NCBI RefSeq assembly: GCF_013426205.1
Contig: NC_089422.1
Location: 4,898,001 to 4,962,000, forward strand
Source of the DNA: Metarhizium brunneum
Taxonomy: Eukaryota > Ascomycota > Sordariomycetes > Hypocreales > Clavicipitaceae
Reading direction: 5' to 3'
DNA: 64,000 nt
Part shown: piece by piece, positions 10,342 through 21,746 of the stretch
Position numbering within the stretch: position 1 is the stretch's first letter
Layout of the letters: every line of letters starts with the position of its first letter
Program-made: the position numbers and the translations under genes
Notes under the pieces: generated by a model
Told to the model about the DNA's origin: nothing
Seen by the model: only the letters and a program-made list of their open reading frames with translations
Databases searched by the model: none

Positions 10342-12573
10342 CTAAGCTGCCTCCTTCTTTTTCTTCTTCTCATCGTGAGCTTTTTGCGCCTCCTCCTTTA
10401 ACTTTTGGTCATCCGGTCGACTCAACTCTACCTGCGGCATGAGGAAAAATGCCAGGACAAATGCAAATGCGGCCAATGATGCACCGATAATGAAAATAAT
10501 ACGGAACCCTCGTTTATATGCCGGGAAAAGAATAGCTCTGACACGGTCGGCTTCTTCTGGAGACACTTCTCGGAGATATTCTTGTGGGTTGCTGAGTAGG
10601 ACTTTGGCTGCGTTTGCATCCAGGTTAAGGGATGAAAATGCTCCAGCCAGAATGTTGTTGCTGCACATTATCAGTACGTTGGTATAAAGTAGGAAAGGGG
10701 TCCATGTGTAGGTTTTGGCTCACATTACAGTCCCAGAGACTGCAAGTCCAAGGGTTGACCCGAGGTTTCGGACGAAACTGTTGCACGCTGTTAACATCTG
10801 CTGGCTTAGGGACGGGTTGTCCCAATCTCTTCTTTTCTTTCTGCACATACTTGCGAAATGAGGTAACGATTGCCATGTCGCGGCGCTCAACGCCGGCCTG
10901 TGTTGCAATCAATGCCCTGGGTGAGTTAGATGTGAAACTCCATATAAATATGTGCCAAGTGCGGCAGAATCAACTAACGGCTGTAGTGTGTTGCCAACTC
11001 CAACACCAATCAGTAAAGCGTAACCAATCTGTTTACCAAGTCCGGTGGTTTCGTCCAAAGTCGACATGAGACCAAGGCCAACGGCCCAGCATACCCAGCC
11101 AAATAAAATACATTCCCGGTACCTGCCGATCCAGTGTACAATCAAGCCGGAAAGAGTGCTGCTGATAGTTTGAAGGATGGTGATGGGAAGAAGAAGAGCT
11201 CCTGACTTTGTGGCAGAGTATCCATAGACGAGCTGGTAGAAGGACGGGACATAGTACACTTGCATGACAAAGTTCCATCCGTTAATGGCCATTGTTAGGC
11301 ATGCGCCGTTGACGATCTTGGACTTGAAAATATGGACTGAGGCATGTTAGCGGCCCATGAGGCGAAAATTGACAGGCAGAAGTGAGGCACTCACGAGGCA
11401 CAAGAGGATACTTTGGTCCTTTCCACTGCCACAAAACGAAGCCAATCGAGACAACCACACCAATCACCATGGTGGTGATGACTTGTACGGAATTCCACGA
11501 GTATTCGCGACCTCCCCAAGTCATGCCCAGAATAAAGATGGTCATGCCGGCAAATGCCAGGAAGATTCCGCCGAAATCGACAGCCTTTAATTTTCTGAAG
11601 ATGTGTTAAAAAATAGAGGAAAGCAAACAAAAAACCCCGGCTGGACTATCGCAGCACGACGAGACTTACAGTTTCCAATCTCCCTGGACCTTCTTTAACG
11701 GCATGAAAAAGATGACACAGCCCGTCGTTAGGGCAGTCAATGGAAGATTGAGACGGAAAATCCAGCGCCATGATTCAGAGGACTTGGACGAAAGAGCACC
11801 ACCGATAACGGGGCCAATACCGTTTGCAATGGCTACAACGGCACCCTTGACACCTTCATCAGCTTAGAAACAAAGAGCAGGTTTGGCCACAAGGTCCCTT
11901 ACCAGAATTCCTTGGTACTTTCCTCTCTCTCGCAAAGGCACGACGTCACTGACAATGAGTTGCGCGACAGTCATCAAGCCACCGCCTCCAATGCCAGTAA
12001 AAGCGCGGAAGACGGTCAGTTGTAGCACGGATTGAGCAAGAGACGATGCCAAAGATCCAATAAAGAATATGGCGAGCCCAGTTAGCAGGACTACTTTGCG
12101 GGACCAAATGTCGGAGAGTCGGCCGTATAGCAATTGTCCCACGGTAGACGTTCTATTCGTCGCATTAGCGAATGTCCTTCTTCTGGACGTTGTAGAGGTA
12201 CATGCATGAAATAACCACTAGCAATCCATGATACTTGGTCTGTTGATCCCAGAGCTCGTCCTATGATGTACAAACTTGTGGCGAGGGTGGTTTGGTCCAT
12301 CAAAGCTAACAGATCAACGCTGGCACAGGCGAGAAAGATCTGTGGCGGTCAGTATGAAGTCGACAGACAGCGTGAGCTATTGTCAGAGAAATGGGTGCGT
12401 ATTACCGTAATGATTGTTCTTTTGGGCACATAGTTCGTCTGCTCGTTGAACTGGTGTACCTTGGCGACTTCGCCGTCGCTATCAGACGATGCAGACGCAT
12501 CGGCAGATGGACTTGCTGGCACACCTACCACCACGGCGGGTTCCTGTGCCTGGCTTGACGACTCTTTCCCCAT
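10342..12573 (-). CDS. MFS transporter, DHA2-type (14 TM)
   Basis: Nine exons: 12406-12573, 12206-12339, 11903-12152, 11670-11845, 11395-11594, 10979-11336, 10851-10916, 10724-10777 and 10342-10660, giving 574 aa. The first ATG in frame is at 12573. A cytosolic Ser/Ala/Asp-rich N terminus of about 70 residues precedes hydrophobic segments consistent with 14 helices. Markers are the MFS motif A-like GRLSDIWSRK after TM2, FRAFTGIGGGG in TM4 and GAVVAIANGIGP in TM5, typical of the DHA2 drug:H+ antiporter group, which also holds vacuolar amino-acid transporters. The substrate cannot be told. The tail is Lys/Glu-rich and ends KKKKKEAA. Intron 2 appears to use a GC donor (12204-12205) with AG at 12153-12154, because no GT site restores the conserved GYFITST. 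Confidence 0.92.
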
Positions 12574-14623
12574 CTTTTCCGATTTGAGGTGGCAATATGC
12601 TGCTGGTTTGATCAAGTGGTCATCGACTCATGGCCTCTTCGAGCGAGGGACGGCAATTTGAACTTGGAGACCAAGTTGGGTTTGCGAGAGGGACAAAGCA
12701 AGAATGGACTCGAGCGTGGCCAGGAATGACTCGAGCGGGTTTTGCAAGCAGGTTGAAAAGCTTATCGATTACGACAAATAAACGACCGACAAACGACGTT
12801 TGCGAACCTGTATGACCAATAAATGCGAGGTATGAAACCAAATAATGTCAGGGTTTTGGTCGAGATCCCCTCGGCCCCTGTTCATCAACGACAAGGTTTG
12901 AGGGCCATTGAGCACGTACTTGGGTTGGGACGGTAATACTGACGTTGTATCAGAAGGGCGAGATCCGTCCATACGGCAAGGCAATTTGTGAACAATGCGA
13001 CCTACTGGCCCACGTCGCCAATCCCTGATAATGGTCTAGTCTCCCTTCTTTGGCAGGTCTTGCCGTTGAGCAGCCAGCGAAAAAGCAACCATCCACGGGC
13101 CTGTATAGTTGTGGCCAGAATAAGCTTAACGAGATGGCAAGCCAAGCAAGTCCGACGAGTGGAGAAGCATAACACTTGGCTCCAACCGCGAAAGCCTACT
13201 TTACTTGTTCGATTGTCCGAATGGCTTCGTGACAGGCGGTCACATTGCTTCCGGCCCTACTTTGACCGCTTTGCGGCCGTTGAAGACCCTCCGCGAGGTT
13301 GCCATGCCATGATATACAGCTCTATTCCGTGGCTACACGAACTCGCAGGTGAACTTTTACTGCATCCCTCACGGCGGTTTAGATTACCGCCGTAGAGCGG
13401 GGGATGATATGTGCAGCAACCTTGAGAGACTTTGAGCGTATTTGAGAAGCCAGCTTTCCTATTCTAGAAGGATGTGGTTGGTGGTTCCTGGTCTCAGGCA
13501 AAGAGATTAAGCTCAAACAGGGAGGAGATCGACGCCGTCTGTAAGGGTCGAAAGTCAAAGCCCATCTCCACCAGCGACCGCGATCTTGGCGATTGGAAGT
13601 GTTCTGGGGAGGGAGGTGAAACTATCAGGGTGTGCTCTCGACCCCGAGGACAAAAAAAAAAGAATCGTCAGGCCACGCTGCAAAGACTGCCTAAAGGTTG
13701 TGTGTGCTACTGGCCGGACGAACGAGGGACGTGTCGCATAAGCAGCACATCTTGCATCTCTACAATACCTTGGTGGTCTTATTACTACCCTGATGGACAG
13801 ACATGGGTGAGTTTTTTTTTTCTTCCATTTCTTTGTTGCTAGCTCTATGTATGTATGACAGACAGTTCGCTCAGGACAACAAGGTACTTGTTAAGCACTG
13901 TCAAATTATATCACAACGATTGGTATTTGAGTTATCCATCAGATAAGAAAACCCACACTTCGTCAACCCCAGGCGTTGGCCCAGCTCGATCCCAGCAAGA
14001 CATGTCGCTGTCTACCTATTTGCCAGTCTAGGCGTAGTATTACAACAAATTGCTGGCCCCTGGTTCTCTTGGCAGATGCAGCTGGTGACTGAAACCCAGT
14101 GGCGTGCTGTTCTAGACAAAGACATGCGAAGATCATGACAGCACGAAACCGCCGTTAGCGGACATGGGCTGTAGGACCGGCATGTAAGTCACGGCGAGCA
14201 GATGATCAGCAACCTCGTATCATTGGACGTAAGTAAGCATTACAAGCCACACAACGTTGCAGGAGCTAGAGGGGCTATTCAATAATGGAAGTGGATTTTG
14301 TAATGGCCGATGCGGGTTTTGCGTTGTTTTAGCTAGGTTTACGGCGCCCGCTCGTTCTCACGCAAGGTTCCCGGTGATAGTTGGTCGCAGGGATGTCGAC
14401 GACGACGACGACGACGGGATAAGTACCGTGGCTGCTCTTCCAAGTAGCTTATTTTATTTGACGCCTTGACTTGGAAAAAACAAAGGGTGGTAGTCCGAGC
14501 TGCAACGGCATATACATACATGCATGTATATATATCAAGCACAAACAAAACCTGACCCTGAAAGACCGGACGAAAATACCACCAAAACACATAGGCAAAT
14601 CAGAAGACGACTAGACGGCAGCC
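12574..14623. other. 2-kb divergent intergenic region
   Basis: Separates the minus-strand MFS gene from the plus-strand PLP/rhodanese gene, so both promoters should lie here. Small frames (for example 12988-13395 and 13474-13842) have no family resemblance. A (GAC)6 microsatellite lies at 14398-14415. Confidence 0.5.
14398..14415. repeat. (GAC)6 microsatellite
   Basis: Six GAC units, about 210 bp upstream of the PLP/rhodanese start codon. Confidence 0.9.
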
Positions 14624-16618
14624 ATGGGTAATGACAACTTCTTGAACGTCTACAAGGGGCCCGACTCGGTTCGGCAGTATTTCGATCCAGAGTCGTCGCC
14701 GCCAATGCCCCTGGTTGAGATACCGGACTGTCTCAACCCCTACCGCTCCGAGGGTATTCGCATCTACGCGAAGATGATGTCTATGCATCCCGCTAATAAT
14801 GTCAAGTCAATGCCAGGTATATGACGGCGGCCACAAACTATTCCACTCATGTCATGTCTGTCTAACTCTTGGGTGTCTTGTAGCCCTCAATCTTTTGCAG
14901 AATAGCATCGTCCCAGACAAGACCAAGACTGTTGTCGAATACAGCTCCGGCTCAACCGTTCTTTCCATGTCCCTGATTGCCCGGGCATTCTATGGCCTGC
15001 CAGATGTCCGGGCTTTTCTTAGCAATAAGACTAGTCTTGCCAAGATTCGCCTGATGCAGCTATTCGGAATCAACATGTACGTCATGACTTGGCTCTTGTT
15101 TATACCTTGACAACGGAGTACTCATATACATCCTAGCACGCTGTTTGGCGGTCCCTCACAACCCGAACCGCTTGATGAGCGTGGTGGTATTCGGGCTGCG
15201 CAGAGATTGGCACAGACGTCTGACTCGGCGACTATTAACCCTAATCAATATGAAAACGACAGCGTAAGTCAGGCCACGATTCACTTTGTATACTGTATGC
15301 TAATATAACCCTGTCGTGTAGAACTGGAAGTCTCATGTCAAGTGGACGGGGCCTCAAATCCTGAGGCAGCTACCTGAAATTAACATCATCTGTGCAGGCA
15401 TGGGCACTTCAGGTGAGCTCCCTGGCTCTTCATGTGTAAATGTAACATTGCTAACTTGTGACTGAAGGTACCATGACTGGTCTTGGCACGTACTTTAAGG
15501 AGGCAAAGCCTAGTGTCTTCAGACTCGGGTGAGTGTAGTCTTGAAGCATTCGCCGCTCGATCGGAATCGCTAACACAACAAAACAGAGTCTGCACTGCAG
15601 CCGGTGACCGCGTCCCAGGACCCCGGTCGTACGCCCTGCTGGCACCTGTTGAGTTCCCTTGGAAAGCTGCCGTTGACCACATCGAGGAAGTTGGGTCGCA
15701 CGACTCGTACTCTCTCTCCTTGGACATGATCCGAGAAGGTCTTGTTTGCGGACCCTCGTCCGGGTTTAACCTCAAAGGCCTCTTCCAGTTCATTGAGAAG
15801 CGCAAGGCAGAAGGCAATCTCTCCCAGTTGGCCGGGTCGGATGGCGAGATTCACTGTGCCTTCTTGTGCTGCGATTTGCCATACCAGTATGTAAGCGAGT
15901 ACTTTGACAAACTGGGCGAGTCGTTTTTCCCATCCATCAAAAACGAGGTATGTGCCTAAAAAGCAGCCAACTGTCGGTCACTTTCCGTCATTCATGACTA
16001 ATTTGAGATTAGGAACTCCTCGGCGTCGATGTCTACAGATATGACGAAGCCTGGGAACGAGACGCAGCCGACGCCCTCGCTGCCTTTTTTGGTGTCAGCA
16101 AAACTGTGAGCGGCGATGTGCTTTTGGAAAACAGCGCTGCTCGGCCCAAGTCTGAAACTACAATCATTGATCTTCGCCAGGCGGCAGACTTTGAAGAATT
16201 CCACGTCCCCGGATCTACCAATGTGCCGTTCGTCCAGGCGGACCAGCCCAGTCCCTTCTCTGATCCTAGCGCCCTCAAGGGGCTATGGACTGGGCTTGAA
16301 GAGACTTTCAAAGTCCCTCACCAAGACCTCCAGTCCCTGCTTCACGGCAAGCGTGTCTTGCTCCTGTGCTACGACGGCGACAGCTCCCGCGTGGCGAATA
16401 GTGTGCTCCGGGCCAAGGGGTACGAGACGGACAACATCAGGGGAGGATTCAAGGTCCTCCACCAGCTGAGAGACGAGGCGAAGCGCTCCCTTGCCAATGC
16501 GACGCAGCAGCAGGGCCAGATGTGGTTGAGACTAAGTAGTGAGACGGAGGGGATCACGCCGTCGCAGCCGAGCCAGATTTCGGTGTCTGTTCAACCATTG
16601 GGATCCGCTTCCGGCTAA
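14624..16618 (+). CDS. Cysteine-synthase-like PLP enzyme fused to a rhodanese domain
   Basis: Seven exons: 14624-14816, 14884-15076, 15137-15263, 15322-15412, 15468-15528, 15587-15947 and 16013-16618, coding 543 aa. Residues about 1-345 are a fold-type II PLP domain of the cysteine synthase/cystathionine beta-synthase group. The likely PLP lysine is K61 in HPANNVKSMPA. The substrate-loop position reads SSGSTVLS, and the phosphate loop is GMGTSGTMTG. Residues about 385-500 are a rhodanese domain (IIDLRQAADFEEFHVPGS) with its candidate persulfide Cys at 461 in LLLCYDGDSS. The two domains suggest that sulfur is made or moved by the PLP part and passed to the cysteine. This is inference: the substrate is unknown, and the Asn-Thr-Gly loop of true cysteine synthases is altered. 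Confidence 0.9.
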
Positions 16619-17320
16619 GCGCATTACTTGAAAAGAAAAGGGAAAAAAAAAGACGCGCGTTGAAATGTTGTAAGATTGACGTGTCATTGACAGTGCATGA
16701 AAGATGGCTTATTAAATGTTTATTGAGCAAAAGTTGAGAGAAATGATGAAAAGATGTCATGTGCTTTTTGTGAGATGGAAATGGTTCTCTACATACATAG
16801 ACGAAGGCTCAATGGTCTCACTGTGTCACATGAGTTTGAGCATGCTTCTCAAAACCGCTTATACGTTATGAGGATGATGAAGATGAAAGACGCCCAGCAC
16901 AAAACATCAGGGGAAATAGAGGTAGAGAGGTAGTTTAAAATCACACTCAGATTGACGGAAGAGCAGCGCTATAGAGTATCTCTCATCTCTCTGCCTTGAC
17001 CATTCACGCCTTCCTGGTCACATTGATTCAAATACAATCACCTTGGCCAACGTATTTTCTCGCCGAATGTCCCAGCAAACGGCCACAACGAATATCTTTC
17101 CACGATGACCCTCGAGTCAGGAGTTCAGAACAGTCAAATTCATCCAACATGCCCTATTTACCTGCGCCCATGGCCGACCGCGGCCCATAATTCTCCCCAT
17201 TCGGGCAAACCACCACGAATGACCTCACCCGCACTTATCAATCTCCAACACAACCCCTCCCTCTCGAGTCTCCAGAGTCCAACCTCTCGTTGTCCAGTCT
17301 GTGCGGCGTGAACCCAAAAA
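16619..17320. other. Intergenic, 3' of PLP/rhodanese gene and THI6 promoter
   Basis: No gene seen. I searched for thiamine-pyrophosphate riboswitch hallmarks ahead of the THI6 start and found none convincing. The stretch is pyrimidine-rich just before 17321, as is common upstream of fungal start codons. Confidence 0.5.
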
Positions 17321-19132
17321 ATGGCAGTAGATTACTCCGTCTACCTCGTCACCGACTCCACGCCCGCCATCCTGGGAGACAAAGACCTCATCAGCGTAGT
17401 CGAGGCCTCGCTGCGAGGCGGCGTAACCGTCGTCCAGTATCGCGACAAGCACAGCGCCAAAGAGGACGTCGTCGCCGTCGCCAAGAAGCTGCACCAGCTT
17501 ACCCAGAGCTATGGAGTGCCGCTCCTGATCAACGACCGCGTCGATGTCGCCGTCGAGATTGGCTGTGAGGGTGTGCACATTGGGCAGGATGACACGGGTG
17601 AGTATGCATCTGCTGCCCCCAATACAGTCGACGATGTCGATATACGCACATGTATACAAAACACGTCGGGGCCCAAAAGAGGGAGCAATTGGCTAATACT
17701 CCGCCTTGTATATTGAACAAAAGAAATCCAACAAGCAAGGAAACTCCTGGGTCCGAACAAAATCATCGGCGTGACAGCGAGTTCCAAGGAAGAAGCCATA
17801 AGTGCGTGCCAAGCAGGCGCAGACTATCTCGGCCTTGGAACCGTCTACTCTACAGCCACGTATGGCTTCTTGCATCCCCCCTTGGCTCATCACAATCCTA
17901 ACCAGCGAGCAGTAAAAAAGACACCAAATCCATCATTGGGCCCTCGGGCGTCGCAGACATCCTGGCCGCCCTCGACGCAGCAGGCCACTCGTCCATGCCC
18001 GCCGTGTGCATCGGCGGCGTCAACGCCTCCAACGCGTCCGCCGTCCTCGCGGGCTCCGCCTCGCCGCACAAGGCCCTCGACGGCCTCGCCGTCGTGAGCG
18101 CCATCATCGCCGCCGCCGACCCGGCCGCCGCGTCCAGAGACCTCCTGGGCAAGGTCATCACCGCCAAGATCCCCGACGTCGTCGCCGCCGTGGGCAGGAA
18201 AACCCCCCTGTCGCACAACATGACGAATCTGGTATATCCCCACTCCCCTCGAGCAGAAACGGACCTAACCAATGCCATGTACCTACATGTAGGTGGTGCA
18301 GAACTTTGCGGCCAACGTCGCCCTCTGCGTCGGCGCCAGCCCCATCATGTCCAACTACGCCGAGGAAGCCGCCGACCTGGCCAGGCTCGGCGGCGCGCTG
18401 GTCCTCAACATGGGCACCGTGACGCCAGACGGCCTGAACAACTACGCCCAGGCGTTGAAAGCGTACAACCAGGCCAGGCGGCCCGTTGTCCTCGATCCCG
18501 TCGGGTACGTACGCTCCCCCCCCTTCTCGTCTCTCAACGCGCAGCATCTAACGCCTCACGTTGTCTCCAGCGCCGGGGCAACCTCTGTCCGCCGCGAGGC
18601 CGTGCAGACGCTCCTCGCATCGGGCACCTTCGCCGTGATCAAGGGCAACCAATCCGAGATCCAGACCGTGCACGGCGCGAGCGTGACCCAGCGCGGCGTC
18701 GACTCCTCCTCGTCGCTCACCGTTCCACAGCGCGCCCGGCTCGTCCGCTCCCTCGCCCGTCAGCGGCGGTGCGTCGTCCTCCTCACCGGCCCGACGGACC
18801 TGATTAGCGACGGGAGGCGCACGCTGCGCGTCGACAACGGCCACGGCTACCTGGGCATGGTTACCGGCACGGGATGCACCCTCGGCACCACCGTCAGTGC
18901 CATGGCCGCCGCGTATGAGCAAGATGCCCTGGTCGCGACTGTTGCGGGAACCGTCATGTTTGGCCTGGCCGCCGAGATGGCCGCCCAGAGAGACCATGTC
19001 AGGGGGCCAGGATCCTTTGTGCCCGCGTTTTTGGACGAGTTGTTTGGGATTCGAAAGGCGACAATGGAAGGGGATTCGACGTGGCTTGCTCTGGCCAAGG
19101 TTGCGGCTGTTGATGTCGCCGACGACGAATGA
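17321..19132 (+). CDS. thi6: Bifunctional thiamine-phosphate synthase / hydroxyethylthiazole kinase
   Basis: Five exons: 17321-17597, 17724-17859, 17913-18231, 18293-18504 and 18571-19132, coding 501 aa. The N-terminal half is a ThiE-type TIM barrel (YLVTDS, VVQYRDK, LLINDRVDVA, GVHIGQDD, GADYLGLGTVY) that joins HMP pyrophosphate and thiazole phosphate. The C-terminal half is a ThiM-type kinase (LSHNMTNLVVQNFAAN, VLDPVGAGAT, GTGC with the catalytic Cys near 417). The kinase salvages hydroxyethylthiazole. Fusion of both activities in one chain is the normal fungal Thi6 arrangement. Exons 3-5 are strongly GC-biased at third positions compared with neighbouring genes. The first intron is 126 nt, the rest 53-66. 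Confidence 0.96.
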
Positions 19133-19627
19133 AGTAGTATATCCATTCCATCCAAAACTGCATGGGGGTCGGCTACGGGGCCAGAAAAGGTATATAGACA
19201 CTTCACATCAAGAATCGTAAAATAGTCATACGGTTCCACAATCTTACATTAGTCAGGGTAAAGTACAACTACATGTCCGCAGAAATGACTGTCCATTCCC
19301 TTCATATAAAAGCCGCTCATTCCGAATCGCTAATTCAAAATTGCAAACCAAACCCCTCCCCCCAAAAAGGGGGAAAATCACAAGGATATCTCATACGCTA
19401 TGCAGAGCTCCAGTCCCGCCAATGCCTCCATTCCATTTTGAACTCCACCCCACTGTCGCCGTTTCCCCAATCTCTTGATGTTCATCATGGCCGTGTGGCA
19501 GGTCCTAATTTACCGTGGCCACAGTGGTGTTTGATGACGCGTGGTTGTACAACCAAAGCTCACACGTGAACTCTAGTGGACGCCTTGGGCGCCTCCATTC
19601 TTTGCGTCGCAGCAGATGCAGTCTGGC
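19133..19627. other. Convergent intergenic region
   Basis: Lies between the 3' ends of THI6 (plus) and the Zn2Cys6 regulator (minus). No gene or repeat seen; expected to hold both 3' untranslated regions. Confidence 0.5.
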
Positions 19628-21746
19628 TCATGAAGCCAAGTCAATGAGTCCCTGGCTGTCCTCCATGCCCCAGGGTGCCTCGTTCATTATGTCTCGCCAT
19701 GCAACGGCTCCCATGTCGTCAACCATCTGTAGAGGTGACCCGCCATTTACGTGCATGCTCACAAGCTCTTGCGCCGTTCTCATTAACCGTACAAGGCGTT
19801 CCAGAGGGTCCTCGATTCCGCAGCGGTCTGGCGACAAAAGACCGCTTTTTCGCTTGGCCATAATCTCCATCAGATGGTCGATTTGCTTGCCAAAAATAAC
19901 CACCATATCCAGCTCCTTGGTGATGCTCGCCACATCCCACCCAGGCAATTGCAGGGTCAAAAGCTTGATGCCCGTAATGAGCGTGTAAGCCAAGTCGGAG
20001 GCAATGATACACAAGAAACGCGGCCTCTCGATCTCGGGCTCAGCGAATCGGATTTCGAAGAAGTCGCTGAGAGACTTAACGCAAGACCAAAGAAGTTGAA
20101 GGCGGTCAGAGACCTGCATATTATCGGGGCTGCAGCGCTGATCGGAGATGGCCATGTCTTTGAGGAGAATTTCGGCGACGTGAATATGGCAAAGGAGGGT
20201 TGCTAGAGATTTAGAAGTTAGTTAAACTGTGAGGGGTAAAAAGTAAAGGAACTGAAAACGTACGATTTTGTGCAAGACGTGGAGAAAGAGAGGCTCTAAA
20301 AGTGTCCAATTGGTCCTGGAATGACTGCACCACCATGACAAGAGGCAAAGACATGGGAGCCATGCCGTCAGAAGACACGGTGATTGAAATGGTCTGTGCA
20401 AGTTGCTGGATCTTGACCAGCTTGATGAGATACTCGTCAGAGGGGTACTCCATCGAGTTCTCGATGACCTTGCAGCAGTGGTCGAGTTGTGTAGTGCTCA
20501 TGAGCACATCGGTTTTCTTATTGGTGGTGAAGATGCTGATAAGTTGACCCACCGATTAGAGTCTGGTGGCACATCCACATTCATTCGGCAAGAGAACAAC
20601 TTACATGGTATTGAGATAGTAAGCACCGGCGTACGCCCTGAGGTGATCTAAAGGACCATACTTGGCATCCTCGCCCTGAGAGCCGTATGACATGGCAGTC
20701 AAGTTGACACACATGGACCTGGCCAAGAAAAGCAAGTTTGTGACCTGAGAACTCTTCAAAGCGAAATACCACCTAAAAACCCGGAAACAGTCAAACGTTA
20801 GTCACAATCATAACGTTTGTGTACGATGATGCTACACGACGATGCAGCTAACTTACCATCCAATCAACAGCTCAACAGCTTGAAGCATATCGAGACTTCT
20901 TGTCCCGTCGACGATAGATGCCTTGCCAATATCCGCCAGAAGCTCCTCCCCGAGCTTCACCTGTCTGGTGGCATCGAAAATGGTGGCGCTCACCATGACA
21001 GCCTTCCACAAGAATGGACGCTGCAGACGAAGGTCCGCCGACGACAGCTCCCGCGGGATGAGAACAAATGGGAAATATTCAGCAAACATCTCGCGGTAGA
21101 CCATGAGAAGCATCTCGCTCTCAGCGGGCAGCGGCCAAGGTGAATCAAACTCCTTCATGACCTCGGGGCTCCATGCCGTGGCCTCGTAGCCGTCGTCCCC
21201 GGTAGGGCTGGGAGACGGGAAGAGGTGTTCAAACGAGTACATGTCGGTCTTGTCAGAAGCCTTGGTGAACTGCTGTGGCGGCGACGCAGCCGAGACACTC
21301 TGGCCAGAGGCAGGCTGGGCGCCCTCAAACTGAGACGACAACTCATTGAGCCTCTTTTCGAGCTCAGCGACCCTCGATCTCTTGGGTCGCTTCTTGACCC
21401 GCGGCGGGGCAGGCGGGCGGGAGAAGCAATCTTTCTTGAGCCTATGGCATCTGTTGTGGTGAAGGAATCGAGTCAGCCAAGATGAACGGTTGAACGGTTT
21501 CAGATGCGCGAACAGGATGCTGATGAGCTACAGGAACAGCTCTCCAGCTCTCCAGCTCTCCAGCTCCGAACAGGCCGAATGCCAAATCCAGACGAAAGGA
21601 AGAAAGAAGAAGCATCAACTCGCAAACCAGCAAACTCATGTTGCTTACCTCTCGCACTTCTCCCCGCCATCGGCTCTGGGTATGCATCTGGCCTTTGCTT
21701 TGGCACAGGTGGTGCAGGCCTTGGGTCCCTTTTGCGTCGCTTGCAT
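19628..21746 (-). CDS. Zn2Cys6 transcription factor
   Basis: Five exons: 21649-21746, 20857-21450, 20605-20772, 20264-20535 and 19628-20202, giving 568 aa. The N terminus carries a fungal binuclear zinc cluster: ACTTCAKAKARC, then KCERCHRLKKDC, six cysteines with the usual spacing. A basic linker (RVKKRPKRSR) and a short leucine-repeat stretch (VAELEKRLNEL) that could dimerise follow. The rest resembles the middle-homology region of such regulators, mostly helical without distinctive motifs. The 198-nt first intron splits the zinc cluster between the fourth and fifth cysteines. The cluster sequence is of the kind seen in War1/Leu3-like regulators, but target genes cannot be inferred. Being a neighbour of ALA synthase does not by itself suggest heme control. 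Confidence 0.92.
21538..21567. repeat. 8-bp tandem repeat in intron 1 of the zinc-cluster gene
   Basis: AGCTCTCC is repeated three times plus a partial copy, within the 198-nt intron (21451-21648). Confidence 0.85.

Noticed and set aside
12988..13842. Frames of 135 and 122 codons between the MFS and PLP genes
   Set aside because: No recognisable domain, no family resemblance and no sensible splice model.
16619..17320. Possible TPP riboswitch ahead of THI6
   Set aside because: No paired CUGAGA and GAUC-type conserved core could be found. In fungi such switches usually sit in thiazole (THI4) or pyrimidine (THI5/NMT1) genes.
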